Positions 40,680-53,299 of a DNA stretch of 64,000 bases are shown here, piece by piece. The DNA is taken from contig JAQPZY010001500.1 of assembly GCA_029931535.1 (NCBI GenBank), positions 1,670,501 through 1,734,500 of the forward strand. Reading direction: 5' to 3'. Source of the stretch: Margaritifera margaritifera. Taxonomy: Eukaryota; Mollusca; Bivalvia; Unionida; Margaritiferidae. The first letter of the stretch is position 1. Each line of letters begins with the position of its first letter. Made by a program: the position numbers and the translations under genes. Under the pieces are notes generated by a model. The model ran no database searches. It worked only from the letters and a program-made list of their open reading frames with translations, and was not told the DNA's origin.

Positions 40680-40754
40680 ATGTTGCACAATCAAGTGAAA
40701 GCATTGGTGCGAGCCATGCCAAAAGAAGGACGAGCAAGTAAGAAGGACGGGGAA
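40680..40754 (+). CDS. candidate short first exon, unknown protein
   Basis: An ATG at 40680 opens 25 codons that run in phase 0 into GGGGAA|GTAAGT, a near-consensus donor. A second in-frame ATG at 40716 gives MPKEGRASKKDGE. The peptide is basic, like the start of 5296-5559 and the 47536 exon, and all three end in phase 0. They could be alternative first exons feeding one downstream exon, but this is inference. The short length means chance occurrence is quite possible. Confidence 0.3.
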
Positions 40755-40882
40755 GTAAGTCGTTGTCTACTCTAATGTAATTATTATGACAAGAAGATTA
40801 AAGCAAACAAAATTTATAATCTACTTAGCTCCGTAGATTATTCGCTTGTTGATTGCTAATTTACTTTTACCGTAGTCCTTGG

Positions 40883-40988
40883 AGACTTGCTAATTTAGAC
40901 ATACATGTAATGTGGTTGTTAGGCCTTATTGATATAGACTTGCTAATTTAGGCATACATGTAATGTGGTTGTTAGGGCTAATTGATAC
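40883..40988. repeat. 53-bp direct duplication
   Basis: GACTTGCTAATTTAG(A/G)CATAC plus ATGTAATGTGGTTGTTAGG occurs twice in tandem. Confidence 0.85.
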
Positions 40989-41824
40989 AATAAAGCTTCT
41001 TTACTGTAAAAAATCTCATTAAATATGTCACCCAAAAAGCATTCCCGTACTAACATTGACTCAATCTTCGTGCCACGAACGTTCAAGAAACATATCCGAC
41101 TGTTAACGATTAAATCCATTGTTGAACAATAATTCCCCGAAAAAGGCAGAAAGACAAGGACCACGTTGTTGTACGGATCAGTTTCAAGAATATTTGCTTG
41201 AAACCAGAGCAGTATTGACCCCAATCTCCCATGCAGTATGCTTTGGTGTAAAACTAAATTCATAATCCTGTGCAAGATTGAGTTTTGGCTCCGTTGTATA
41301 ACAAGTAAAATGGAACGTGATATTTGTTCAACTCAATATTGGCCACCAAAAACCAAATAGTTTTCAATTCGGGTTTAAAAAGTCCAAAGGAAGCCATTAT
41401 CTGTAAATAATTAGATATTCATTGTAAAATAAACTGTTATCACGTCAAGATAAAAAGTAAATCTTTCACCGACGAACCTAGATTACATTATTTTCAACGA
41501 CATTCAACTAATACTGGAGTATATGTGGTAACTAGTGAAGGATGATAAAATAAAAATAAAATCCGACCTAGCCTTGGAGACACAAGAAAACACGAAGGAA
41601 CAGCTGATAAATAATAACAAAGAAAACTGATCAAACGAAAAGAACACTCCAGGATCTAAATTACAGTGAATATAAATTTCAGACATGATTTTTAGATTAT
41701 GGAAGAGGATTTGTTTTACAGAGTGGTAAGGGACAGACCATAGACCATTCAATTGCAAGGAGGGGGGGTCTTTTATTTATTAATTTTTCTTTTTCAACTA
41801 ATATGACAGAATTTTTTTTAAAAA
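40989..41824. other. gene-free stretch, nothing recognised
   Basis: The 110-codon minus-strand frame 40943-41275 has no start or splice support and was not called. Confidence 0.4.
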
Positions 41825-42732
41825 TAAATCAGAGCAAGAGTAGCTTTTTCAAGGTATTTGGGAGCCTGCAATTTATCCCCCCACCCCCATCCCCCCAAAA
41901 AACAAAAACAAAAACCAGCTCCACACCCTAGAAAATTAAATGGTCGGTACCTAATTAAACTTACACATGCATGGAGTACACACTTAGACATATACACATA
42001 CGTTGAAATAGATCACAGACGAAGAATGCCTGTGATCTTACTGATGCTAACTTTTATTCACTTATAAAGATTCGATTATGTTTCTTTTTATAAGCTGCTC
42101 GACCAGGTTTCAACTTTACAACGGTATACATAATTGAAGTGCAATCGTCCTGTGTAAAATGCAAGGTTTTTGCTCGTTAACAAATGCTCACTGTGCAAAA
42201 ATACACCTTCCGCCCGTTTTATTACCGACAAGACTTAATGGACACACTTTAATTTCCTTTATATGAAATTGGTACATTTAAATTCATGATGAATTACCTA
42301 TGACGGATCTATTAACTAGTCTGTTTTCTCATATTACACGCAAGTTCTTGTTTTACTACAAGCGAGTGAGATATGGATATTGTAGAAAAAACTAGGGTCT
42401 TCAAAAGTCTACTCAAGTCCATATCAATACGGTGGAGTAGATAAACTCTTCCAGTTTTCTTTAGAAAAAAAAATACTTCACCAAATTAAAAATGATAACT
42501 ACTGACCTTGACAATACGAAAGCACCGTTATTTTGAACAGGTAAACGAATGTCAACTTCAGTTAGAGGAATAATTTATAGCAGACGACGGTAGACACGAA
42601 AATTCCTGTATAAGTCGGCCATATTTTCAAGCTGTTGTTGGTAAATTTTGCAAGGTAATATGGGTATGAGTGGTAATGTTATACTGTTACTTCTTCACAC
42701 TTGTTAGCAATGACGACGTTCAAAAGAAGAAC

Positions 42733-42789
<57 letters not shown>

Positions 42790-43090
42790 CTCAACTCGAT
42801 GTGATCAAGCAGCAATCAAGATCGAATTACTATGATAATTATATTTTTACATACACCTATCAATTTTCAGATAATTTTATAAAATCTCTACAAGTAACTG
42901 AAAAACAAAAACAAAAAAAAAACAACAACAAAAATTGTATAACATTTCAACCATTTTTAAAGCGGACTTTGTCTTAAATCATACACCGAATTACATTTTG
43001 ATCAGCTGATACACGCATGAATATCACAGTTTATGAATAAAGCGCGTAAAACAAAAATCACTCATTTTCACTACTGTCACCGTCACTAAC
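41825..43090 (+). repeat. tandem segmental duplication, copy 1 (empty site)
   Basis: From AAATCAGAGCAAGAGTAGC this 1.27-kb unit repeats head to tail at 43091-44429. Matching blocks include GGTCGGTACCTAATTAAAC, GACGGATCTATTAAC and TGATCAGCTGATA. In this copy the insertion point of the hAT-like element is intact (CTCCACACCCTAG near 41921). This copy has its own (TA)n expansion at 42736-42787 with a flanking segment missing from copy 2. Confidence 0.9.
42736..42787. repeat. (TA)n microsatellite
   Basis: TA tract present only in copy 1 of the duplication. Confidence 0.95.
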
Positions 43091-44429
43091 AAATCAGAAC
43101 AAGAGTAGCTTTTCAAAGCTAGTTGGAAGCCTGAAATTTGTTTCCTCCCAACACCCTCAGCTCTACACCCTGTGACGGCGCGAGGGGGTCGGGGAGGGGC
43201 AATTGCCCCCAGGCACCGGGCGTGAGGGGCGTCGTCGGGAGCTTTTTCGTTTGTTGCCAAAAATCCCACCCCATCTAAGCCCTTGGGGGTGGAGTTGGCA
43301 ACTGACATAAAAACTGTTTTCTATGGCAAAGTAGGGGCGCCACTAAAAAAAACATTGCCCCTGTGCGACTCGGTAGGGGCGCCATTAAAGAACATTGCCC
43401 CCGGGCGCCTCAAACCCTCGCGCTGCCACTGTCTACACCCGTAGAAAATTATATGGTCGGTACCTAATTAAACCTACACCTGCATGGAGTACACACGTAG
43501 ACATATACACATACATGCAAATAGATCACAGACGAGGAATGCCTGTGAATTTGTTGATGCTAAATTTTATTCACTTATTAAGATTGGATTATGTTTCTTT
43601 CTATAAGCTGTTCGACCAGGTTTCAACTTTACAACGGTATACATAATTGAAGTGCAATCGTCCTGTGTAAAATGCAAGGTTTTTGCTCGTTAACAAATGC
43701 TCACTGTGCAAAGAGACACCTTCCGCCCGTTTTATTACCGACAAGACTTAATTGACACACTTTAATTTCCTTTATATGAAATTGGTACATTTAAATACAT
43801 GATGAATTACCTACGACGGATCTATTAACCAGTCTGTTTTCTCATATCACACGCTAGTTCTTGTTTTGCAACAAGCGCGTGAGATATGGATATTGTAGAA
43901 AAAACTAGGGTCTTCAAAAGTCTACTCAAGTCCATATCAATACGGTGGAGTATGTAAATTCTTCCTGTTTTCTTAAGAAGAAAAAAAACTTCACCAAATT
44001 AAAAATGATAACTACTGACCTTGACAATACGAAAGCACCGTTATTTTAAACAGGTAAACGAATGTCAACTTCAGTTAGAGGAATAATTTATAGCAGACGA
44101 CGGTAGACGCGAAAATTCCTGTGCAAATCGAGGTAATATGAGTACGAGTGATACATTGTTATACTGTTACTTCTTCATCCTCGTTAGCAATGACGACATT
44201 TAAAAGATGAACCTGAAAAACAGATAATTTAATAAAATCTCTATAAGTAACTGAAAAACAAAAAAACAAAACAAAAATCCATAACATTTCAACCTTTTTT
44301 AATGCGGACTTCGTCTTAAATGATACACCGAATTACATTTTGATCAGCTGATAAGATAAATATCACAGTTTATGAATGAAGCGCGTAAAACAAAAGTTAT
44401 TCATTTTCACTACTGTCACTGTTAATAAC
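43091..44429 (+). repeat. tandem segmental duplication, copy 2
   Basis: It is the second head-to-tail unit. It differs from copy 1 by the 262-bp insertion at 43170-43431, by absence of the TA tract and by scattered substitutions. No coding exon is recognised in either copy. Confidence 0.9.
43170..43431. mobile_element. hAT-like MITE, 262 bp, with exact 8-bp TSD
   Basis: The ends read CTGTGACGGCGCGAGGG and, inverted, CAGTGGCAGCGCGAGGG. TCTACACC flanks both sides (43162-43169 and 43432-43439). The paralogous locus in copy 1 has a single TCCACACC and no insert, which confirms the boundaries. The interior has GGGGCGCCA(C/T)TAAAGAACATTG-type blocks twice. A related element is at 53457-53700. It is too short to encode a transposase. 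Confidence 0.9.
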
Positions 44430-45194
44430 GGGAATTGTTCGACGCATGGTGATGACAGACCATATATGTGATTTACAGGCAAGGTGTCTTCAATAACGTT
44501 GCTGTGAGACAGCGTTCACTGTTAGTGTCGAAATTACATCGCTAGGGGCGTTGCTATTGTAACCAGAAAAGTTCGGGGAAAAAGTAGTTCCAGCCTCGTT
44601 AAAGCGTATGGGGATGCGGAATTAAAAGACGTCACTATTCTTTTCCTACTTTTAGAAAATGACGGTAAAATTCTGGCTATTCTTAAGGAAAAAATTTACA
44701 CGTATATTATAAATTCTTTACGCAACATTTTAAGTAATAGATGTAACTTCAGATTTGGAAATCTTACTAGAAATAAATAATTTCAGCCTTTTGATTTGCC
44801 AGAAAACATTGGAGTAAGATTCGGAATCGACTAAAGTTGTATCACGGAGGGGCCGGTGGATGGGACGCCAGTACATCGTAGGCTAATCTCCAGAGGATGC
44901 AGTTTTGGAACTCAACCTCACGGCCCCCCATTCCGACTCCGAAGTTACACATACAAAGAAGATGATATCTATTTTTGGTCAATCATTTCTTCTTTTTGTC
45001 AATCAGTTTGATGAGATAGTTAAAATTAAAAAGATCTCTAATGGTAGAAATTCTACCAACAAAGCATCACAGTGCAAGCATCTGAGCATCATACCGTGAA
45101 GAGTGTAAAATATCTCAAATACCAAGCAAAAGTTGGTCACAGTAACCAAATGTTGACTTGAAGCATTCCATTCATGATTACTGTATTTTGTTTA
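44430..45194. other. gene-free stretch with a coding-like patch
   Basis: Around 44890-44965 the frame reads AVLELNLTAPHSDSEVTHTK with protein-like composition, but the nearest acceptor (ATCTCCAG) is weak and no donor follows. Not called. Confidence 0.35.
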
Positions 45195-45665
45195 TTGTAA
45201 ATGTCATTGGTAGAAATAGGATATGTTGATCGCATGACACTGATAGGAATATTGTATGTTGATCACATGCCATTGGTAGAATAGTATATGTTGATCACAT
45301 GCCATCGGTAGAAATAGTCTATGTTGATCACATGCCATTGGTAGAATATTCTATGTTGATCACATGCCATTAATAGGAATAGTCTATGTTGATCACATGC
45401 CATTGGTAGAATATTCTATGTTGATCACATGCCATTGATAGGAATATTCTATGTTGATCACATGCCATTGGTAGAACAGTACATGTTGATCACATGACAT
45501 TGGTAGAAATAGTCTATGTTGATCACATGCCATTGGTATAATAGGATATATAGATCACATGCCATTGATAGGAATAGTCTTTGTTGATCACATGCCATTG
45601 GTAGAATAGTATATGTTGATCACATGTCTTTGGTAGAATTAGTATTTGTTGATCACAAATAGTAT
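45195..45665. repeat. ~32-bp minisatellite, about 14 copies
   Basis: The unit is TGTTGATCACATGCCATTGG plus TAGAATAGTCTA, with variants TAGGAATA and TAGAAATA that change the length by one base. Confidence 0.95.
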
Positions 45666-47517
45666 AGATTGCATGGGTAGACTTACATAAATACAAGTTA
45701 AAAAGGGGAGATACTCTATCAGACCAACTTTCATTACTTTTGCCTGAAACGTAGGCCCACGAATGTGCATTTTATTGACGTTTTTTCCGTTTTATAATTG
45801 GTGGATGGAAATGGGAATGAGGGGAAATATTAAATATGTTCATAAAAGAAGCTTTGCCTGCGATTTAAAAAAACTATTCTGAATATATCTTTCATTTTCA
45901 CATAATAATAAGAAAAATGGAGAAATGGCAAGGTTTCTGAGTGACAGCTAGTGTAGGGTACATACTGTATCAGTTCCAGCCTCTTCAGGAAAAAAGAGGT
46001 CACGGCTAATTTTCAAATTCGACCTAAAGTAGTTCATGCTCAAACCCGACATGAAATAACTTGGGATAGAGGCTAAATTGGTCAAGTCATTAGGTACTTA
46101 CCCGCTACCCTTCTACAAAAATTAAAGTTTCCCCATGACAAATGATATTGCCGTTCGGAAAAAATTTCATCATAAACCGAATGAGAGATATATTTCAATA
46201 CACACTGTATACAAATGTTTGCCTTCTAAGATGTGTCCTGATTATCGACCGTAGATTTTACTCATTTGTTAAGTTCTCCCATAAGAACTCTTAACTATCG
46301 ACGTTTATACGTCATGGATTAAATAAAACCACGTTCTTAAAATATTCATCGCTTACAATATTTAAGTATGCCAACAATATTATAATCTTCTACTCTGTAA
46401 TGAAACATATCTCCAAGGTACACTGACACACCTTATGTTTTGAATAATTGGCGGGGTCTTTTATCTGATAATGCAATGTATTATAAGGATGAGACAAGGC
46501 GACTGATTTCAAAAACATTGTTTGAAAAATAGATTACAGATTGTCTCTAACTAACAAGCACTACGTCAAGACGCATTAGCATTAAATGAACACAATCGCA
46601 ACCCGTTATGTGTCGGGAAGAGAGACACAAACACCGCTAGTCGAAATACCGCAAAAGAAATCTGAAATACAGTCAGGGCTGCTGAAAACTGCCGAGTGCG
46701 ACAAGCGAAGCCGTCGCTCGCTTTCATGCCAAATTTGTCTTCTTCTGTGTATTTTCTCCAGCCTACATTGATTTATCTGGGAGTTGTTCTATTGACGTAC
46801 AAATACTCCAATCATCTTCGACAGATACCCAGGTTATTTGTGCACGTATCGGGGGATGGTAGCCAGGTATAACGTAGATCGATTGGGATTTCCTGAACTC
46901 ACATTGAAAACGCTTGGATCAATAGTTAAATGAAGCAAGAAAATATATTTTCTGAGATTTGCAGCCTGATGGTCCATTTTCTGTGCACTTTTAAACCAGA
47001 AGACAAAGAGAATCAGTGGAAGTCTTGTATGTAAGGGAAATAATTGAAATGAACAAGATTTTGAAATGCTGTCATGACATGACATCCGGGGCTTCTTTCC
47101 CTGTTGTTACATATCTGTATCAATGCAACATTCTTTCTTATCATAATGGAACGGAATTATCTGGCAGACGTATAAAACCACATGAAAGATGTGTTGTTTC
47201 TTGAAGAAGGAATTTTTTCGAGACTATATTTGTTTTAGAAAACATAAACAGGATGTATGAAAGAGAAATTAGTTTGATACAGAGCGAAGAAATACAAATA
47301 TGTATACATCCAATGAAGAAAGAGCCTTCCTTTAAACGAACGTTTTCGTATCCATACATTCTAAATCAGATGATCATTGACTGCAGTTTACTTGTTTTCA
47401 GCTCGCGTATTATTATTTCACAAATATTGTCTGGAAATCTTCACGATAACCATTATCTCCGGATTTCAGTGAACTAGTTCTGTGTACCTTGATTGTTTCA
47501 CAAAAGAGTAACAATTT
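45666..47517. other. mostly gene-free stretch, one coding-like frame
   Basis: 46586-46771 is an ATG-started 61-codon frame (starts MNTIATRYVSGRETQTPLVE, ends with a hydrophobic CQICLLLCIFSSL) that is richer in G+C than its flanks. It could be the N-terminus of a single-pass membrane protein, but no clear donor is visible. Nothing else is recognised. Confidence 0.35.
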
Positions 47518-47535
47518 TTGTGTTACAAAAGTTCA

Positions 47536-47670
47536 ATGAAAATGATGAAGATAGGTGGAAGAACACTGGTGTTCGGCACTAACAGTGACCGTCGGATGCG
47601 ACCCCGCAAAAAGTCCTTGTCATTTAAGGAAAAGACGGACACAACTCCCCCTAGCACGGAAAGGGAGAAC
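47536..47670 (+). CDS. candidate first coding exon, unknown protein
   Basis: The frame starts MKMMKIGGRTLVFGTNSD, continues with the basic RRMRPRKKSLSF and a Thr/Pro/Ser-rich end, and runs in phase 0 to GAGAAC|GTAAGT, a consensus-like donor. It covers 45 codons. The first ATG (47536) has T at -3; the second (47542) has A at -3 and may be the real start. Composition is richer in G+C than the neighbours. Like 5296-5559 it is a basic, Ser/Thr-rich, probably disordered N-terminus ending in phase 0, so it may be an alternative first exon of the same gene or the start of another. It is compatible in phase with the acceptor at 52239 and with that at 57631. The family is not recognised. Confidence 0.5.
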
Positions 47671-48059
47671 GTAAGTAACAAAATAACCTTCAAGATGTCC
47701 GTTTGATCACATTTTATTTGTCAAATCTCTTCCACTAGCGGCAGTGTGGATAAAGGATATTAATAATTTTAAATTTCAGAGACGGGTTCAAAGTAGAACA
47801 CGATGCTTGCTTTGAGCTAAGGACCGGTAGCCGGATGGACAGGGGGAAAGGGGGCATGTGGGGGATCAGATTCTTCCCCCCTCCCCACTCCCCGCTCCTC
47901 CTTCGCCTCCACCTTTCCCGGCAACGTAAAACATTGCAAATGAATCGCAAATGCCACCATATACTCCTAACAAGACTGAGAAAGATACGAGCCCATCTCT
48001 TCTTATTTTACCGTTTTATTAAAGCAAATCAACATGCTCTTTCTTCTTTTTCCTCCTCC

Positions 48060-48061
48060 TC

Positions 48062-48095
<34 letters not shown>
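48060..48095. repeat. (CCT)n(CT)n microsatellite
   Basis: Short CCT block followed by about 15 CT units. Confidence 0.9.
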
Positions 48096-48102
48096 GATAT
48101 TT

Positions 48103-49410
48103 ATGAAAGGACGCTAGAACGTTCTCTTTATTAGGCTGTTTTTTTACATACGGGTATTTTGGGGCTGTTTTTCTTTTGCTGAAGTAAAAGAGTACTTTCT
48201 TATTGGACTGTTAATTTCGCTTTTTTGAAGAAAGGTACACCATAATAGCAGAATTGTGTACTAGGCACGTACGATGTAAATAGAATGGTGTGCCCGAAAA
48301 TATTGGACTGTCGTTCGCACCTTGATGAAAGGTAAAGCTATGTTGTAATAGAAGAATAGTGTACCCGTCCCTCACGAAAGAAAAACATATTAAGGACAAT
48401 AATACATTTTTATCGAGATAAGATAGGAGATAAGAGATAAGATAATGTATTGTCTCTTATCCAACAGAATGATGTGAAAATGACAACACAATGTATTATT
48501 AATTATCTAATATAAAATATCAACAATCAAAACTTGCATGTACTCTCTCACTCTCGCCTGTCATCCACCCATCCTTTAGAATACACCCATATAAATGCTT
48601 AAGTTGATATTTTAATCGACTATATCTTGTTCCTTTCCTGTGCATGGATGTGGCGGGTTGGCAGAAACGTAGAAAGCAGCGGTTTTAAAGCAAATACATC
48701 TGACTCTTTATAGGGTCGGCTCAAAATTCAAAATAGATTTATGCAAATTTTCATTATTAATGTTAGCAGCTAAAATTAGAGGCGACACTTGAAGGAGCAC
48801 TGTACAGAATGACTCCGAGTAATATGGTTACATTACGCCTCAGTGTGTAGTCTGCGACGCGAATAGCGGATAGACTTCGAGATGCTTTCACGTTAATTTT
48901 ATGTTAATAAAAGACTACTAGTATTTACTACTGTCGCCGATGGAATGAAATCGTTTTAATTCACAGTAATGTATTCTCCATGGAGTAAAGCGGTTATCAT
49001 CTGCGAGAAATAAAGCAAGTCATTTGTTGAGTAATGGGATCATGGGGATCATTCAATGAATTTCCGGTATATACAGAGATCATACTTGCTTTGGAAAAGC
49101 ACGCCACAAGCTCTTTATGTCTTGTATCTCAGTTTCCTGGACACTGTTACATGTATTTTCATGAAATTTCATGTGGGTATTCACATTTATCACTTATGTT
49201 AACAGCCATAAAAAGTATATAGGCGTTGAAATGACCTACTTTTCTTGTTAAACTGGCTATGCCAAGTTTTGGGATTATGTACAGGTGAAACAGACAATAC
49301 ATCATTCAACAGAATTTCCGGGTGGTTCATTCTTAGCACATGCCTTCAAATTTGTATCCAATTATAAGCGTGAAAGAAAAGAAAAATGTTTCATTTGGTT
49401 TGAATTAATG
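48103..49410 (+). repeat. dispersed duplication, short copy
   Basis: This is the compact relative of 29373-32290, with blocks at 48103-48385, about 48660-49045 and about 49293-49400. In block c the frame HSTEFPGGSFL and VSNYKRER is preserved, as in the other copy. Of 12 differences I counted over 27 codons, six fall at third positions, and there are no indels or stops. Confidence 0.7.
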
Positions 49411-51575
49411 TATTCATTGGACACATTTTATTTTCTGGTGTCCCTCTCTCATATGGCCAAATGTAAGATCGACACAAAACTCCATGAACTGAGGGGGAAA
49501 TAAAACCGTGCTGGCTTTCTAAAGACCTCGTGTAAAATTTATAGTAGGTGGTTTCAAATGGCATCGCGAATGGTATTCAGTGTCGCATCTATATTTGTAT
49601 TGATGCAAACAGCCTGAAAAATGGATAAAAAGGTATCTTTTCCATGAGCTTCAATTATTTCATGTCTTTCTTTTCTCCTTTGATCAAACAGTATACATTC
49701 AAGTCAGCCTTGAAATATCAAAAGGTCCCATAAAGGACCGACTGGGATTTTTTTTAGAAAGAAATATTTCAGCCCCCAAATAGATTGAAAAAAACCTTGC
49801 TCTGATTTTTAGAGAAAAAGAATTACTTCTATCCATTATATTAGTTGAAAAAAAATATATTGAGACAAAAGAAAAATATCCTGGTTGGAAAGAAAATCCG
49901 AGCCGCCTCCCCACCAAAAAAAAAAAACAACATTACATGGTTGGTCCCTAATGTAAATTTTAGGTACCGAAAAAGAATGGCCAAAGTGGTATGACCCTGG
50001 AGTGGTGGTAGCTCTTGAATAATCCTACTGTCATCTGCGTCATTATTAGCAATCATTTTTTCCCCTAAAATAACTATTAAAAGATTATTTTCGAAAAAGT
50101 ATGACTTTTCATAAAACAAAATAAAATGTTTAAAACTAATTTCTAAAAGAGTAAATGACGGGAAATAGCTGCAAATTTGGAGCCTGCTCACCCCGGCAAA
50201 GACAAACCACGGGACAACATGGCAGTAGTTTTAACATTAGGAGAGCCTTGAGTTGGTGAGTTGAATGCATTATATTGGCGTTAACGAAGTAAACCAGTGG
50301 TATTTAATTATTAAAGCCCGTGTAACAGTAACTTTCTTTATCCATGTTTCAGACTGTTTGCATTAATACATTTTTCGGAGCCGACAACGGATACCATTAG
50401 AAGATACCATTTGATACCAACTTATAGCAATATACAGTCCAATACCCCTTTTTAATTTTCAATTGAACCATCATATACTAAATTATATGTTCATATTTGT
50501 TTGTGCCCGCTGTCCACAAGTCACATATATTGTACTGCTGTTTATTGGCCTGTAGTAACCTGTGTAATTATTTTTTTTTAAACATTGCTGGAGAATGTTT
50601 AATCAAGGATTTGAGTCTTACCTCTAAAGGCATTCGTGGCACAAAACATGTAAAACGCTAAATATGGAGTTCTTTCTAGACGAAATAGCATTGCATTTCC
50701 CATGGTAATGACTATGTCAGTACTTTGATGAGATGCCAATTTTCAAAAGAACCCCCATGGTGTGTTCGTATTGTCATTGTTTGTCTGTAAGAATTATTCA
50801 TTTGTAATAAAGCAACATCGGCATTACGCGGATTTTTACTGGCCATTTAAATCTTATGTCATGTCTGCCGTTGCTGACTCACGCTCTGTGTAATCTGACT
50901 CTGCAGTACGGTTCCAACTACCAACACACGATTACGGATTCTGGCTTTATTCTAATGACAGTTAAATGTTTTCAGATTTTGTTACTTCGAGCTTGGACGG
51001 GAGGCTAAACAAGTAGAAAATGAGTATGTGGGGTGGAACCCCTGGTAGGGGTCCAAAAATTCGAAACTGCGAGATTATATCTGAGTCTTCATTGTTTGCA
51101 GTTTGGATTTCAGTTAATTCTGGATGCATATTGTCAAACACCGCAAAGTGGCTTTTAAAGGTTTATTCACGTTTCTATTGGATATGTGTACAATGCGAAG
51201 TAACTCTATACCTGAGCTATGTAAATCTCGTACGTAACTAACACACAAGTTCTCCACACATTTTCCATCTGCCATGCTTTCATATATAGCTTAAACACTA
51301 ACTATTTACCTACCTATTCGATAAAGTTGAGCGACTGTTAGACTAAATATTCAACCAATTATTCAGGTTGGTTGATATAACGGTCTTCAATAATAAAAAA
51401 AAACATAGTCCTTACTTTATAATAGTAGCCTAATATCAAAAGAATTAACCTTTTATCAAAACGACTTTAAACGATTAGGTTATGGTTCCCTATTCACTGT
51501 ATTATCAAGTGACAAAGGGGTGTGTAGATAAGATTATACAAAATTCATGTCTCTATTTCCTAGAAAAATCCCTCT
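49411..51575. other. gene-free stretch, nothing certain
   Basis: The 49710-49930 segment is a diverged inverted relative of 41760-41850 (AACTAATAT and AAATCAGAGC blocks). 51031-51050 shares TGGAACCCCTGGTAGGGGTC with 35878-35900. No exon is called. Confidence 0.4.
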
Positions 51576-51577
51576 CG

Positions 51578-51600
51578 CCCCCCCCCCCCCCCCCCCCCCC
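51578..51600. repeat. poly-C tract
   Basis: 23 consecutive C residues. The length may be affected by assembly error. Confidence 0.85.
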
Positions 51601-51716
51601 GTCCTGCTCAGGATTGTCCACATCTCCCATGTTATTAGGTGAAAAAAGGAAAATCCCGCCACTCAACACCCATCCAGCAAGATAAAATAGCTCATGTCTA
51701 ATCCAAAATTGATTCT

Positions 51717-51826
<110 letters not shown>

Positions 51827-52238
51827 CCTTCTGATAACAACAACATATCATGTTGAAAAACAAAAACAAACAAACAAAAACAGAAGAAGAAAAAAATTGC
51901 AATAGTATCACTCTTTCTAGGCTCTGGACAGTTCTTTTTTTAGAGGCAATTAATTAAAAAAGTTTATAAAGAGCATATAAGACAATTTCTTATCTATTAT
52001 ACGGCCGTTTTCATATCCGGACAATTTTAGCTGATTCATTACTTTGCTCAGATAAGATATTAGGGCTGTGAATGCCATGTCGAAAATGTCAGTTTTTCAC
52101 TCGATCAAATATGTCGCTCTGTGTTGTGCAAATATAAAGAAAGATAAATAATGGTTCGTTGCGATAAATTGACCTATAAGTAGCGATACTATTGTTTACG
52201 ATATAGAACAGTATATATATTTTTTTCTTCTTCCAAAG

Positions 52239-52417
52239 GATGTGTCGTATTGCATTAGGATACTTATATCAATCCTTTTTTGGGACTGCTTTAGCATCTA
52301 TATTTATGAGTTTAACGGTTCTTCTACAATGAAGAACTTGAATGATGAGCTGAACCTAATGATGATGGTCGGTGGCATGATGCAAGCACAAAGCATAGAT
52401 AATATTTTGGCTAATAG
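52239..52417 (+). CDS. candidate internal coding exon, unknown protein
   Basis: The acceptor TTTTTTTCTTCTTCCAAAG has a long pyrimidine tract, and the donor AATAG|GTAAGA is near consensus. Between them 59 codons are open from phase 0 to phase 2. The peptide begins DVSYCIRILISILFWDCFSI, which could be a membrane segment, then YEFNGSSTMKNLNDELNL and a Met-rich MMMVGGMMQAQSIDNILAN. Entry in phase 0 is compatible with the donors at 47670, 40754 and 5559. Exit in phase 2 means it cannot be followed directly by 57631-57687, which would hit a stop in that phase. A chance frame is possible, since about 60 open codons do occur in AT-rich DNA; the paired splice sites raise the likelihood. An internal acceptor at 52294 would also keep the frame. 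Confidence 0.35.
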
Positions 52418-53299
52418 GTAAGACTTTACAAGTAACAAAAGGGCACCATTGTCTAACATACACCCCTTCATACATCAGAGGTCCTGCGTATAATGGTCAT
52501 AGACTGGGTTTCAAATTCTTGTTTTTGATAAGGGTTGATAATTGTCATCCATAACTTACACAAAGAGACTGGGGTCTTATAGTCAATAGGTGCAAACAAT
52601 CGGTTCAGTTGGCTTATAGCACTTGTCAATACTACACCGGTTACAAGAATCCCTCTTACAAACACACATGGTCAATAAATGTACTCCATAAAAGAGGTTT
52701 CCTTTCACAACGTTTCAGCCAAGTCGGTTCAAAAGTTCATGATAGCAACTAAGAGATTTGTTTAGTCACTATTAACATCTTCACAGTAACACGATATAGC
52801 TATGGTATGTATGTAGTTACTACATATATACCACCTGAGCTGAAGTTAAAAGTCCTTTATCTTCCCCTCCCACTCAATACCAACAGTTTTCTATTTTTTT
52901 CATTTTTTATGCAGCAACATGTTTTTGTATAAATGCTTATCAATTACTGCTTGGTAGTATTACAATATGGTATGTACAGTTTTCTTTGAATATCTCATTA
53001 ACTAGCATGCATGTTTTCAATCATCTTCCTGTGTTTCTCACGTTCGCTATAAATAAGTTTAAGCTTGTTGCGCAATCATCTATAACTCTTATTCTGATTT
53101 GTATGTACTTTCTATGATGATTGCTACATATAAATATTGTGTAAACCAATTTTTTTTCAGCCAGATTCCATCATCCCCTTTCAAGAATTCATATATATTT
53201 TGTATGTGATGCTATATGAAAAATAAAAGAATTATTAAAAAATATCAAGTGGAAACTGCAACTATATTCAATTGCTAATAATGTCTGTCTTGATTTGTT
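52418..53299. other. gene-free stretch, nothing certain
   Basis: A good acceptor-like CCAATTTTTTTTCAG ends at 53160 and an AATAAA follows near 53222, but the sequence between has no convincing frame. Confidence 0.35.

Noticed and set aside
45195..45665. CRISPR-like regular array
   Set aside because: Repeats are contiguous with no unique spacers and the sequence is eukaryotic. The arrays at 38553, 62854 and 17740 fail for the same reason.
46586..46771. Possible membrane-protein N-terminus
   Set aside because: No donor visible and a stop follows the hydrophobic part; kept as a note rather than a gene.
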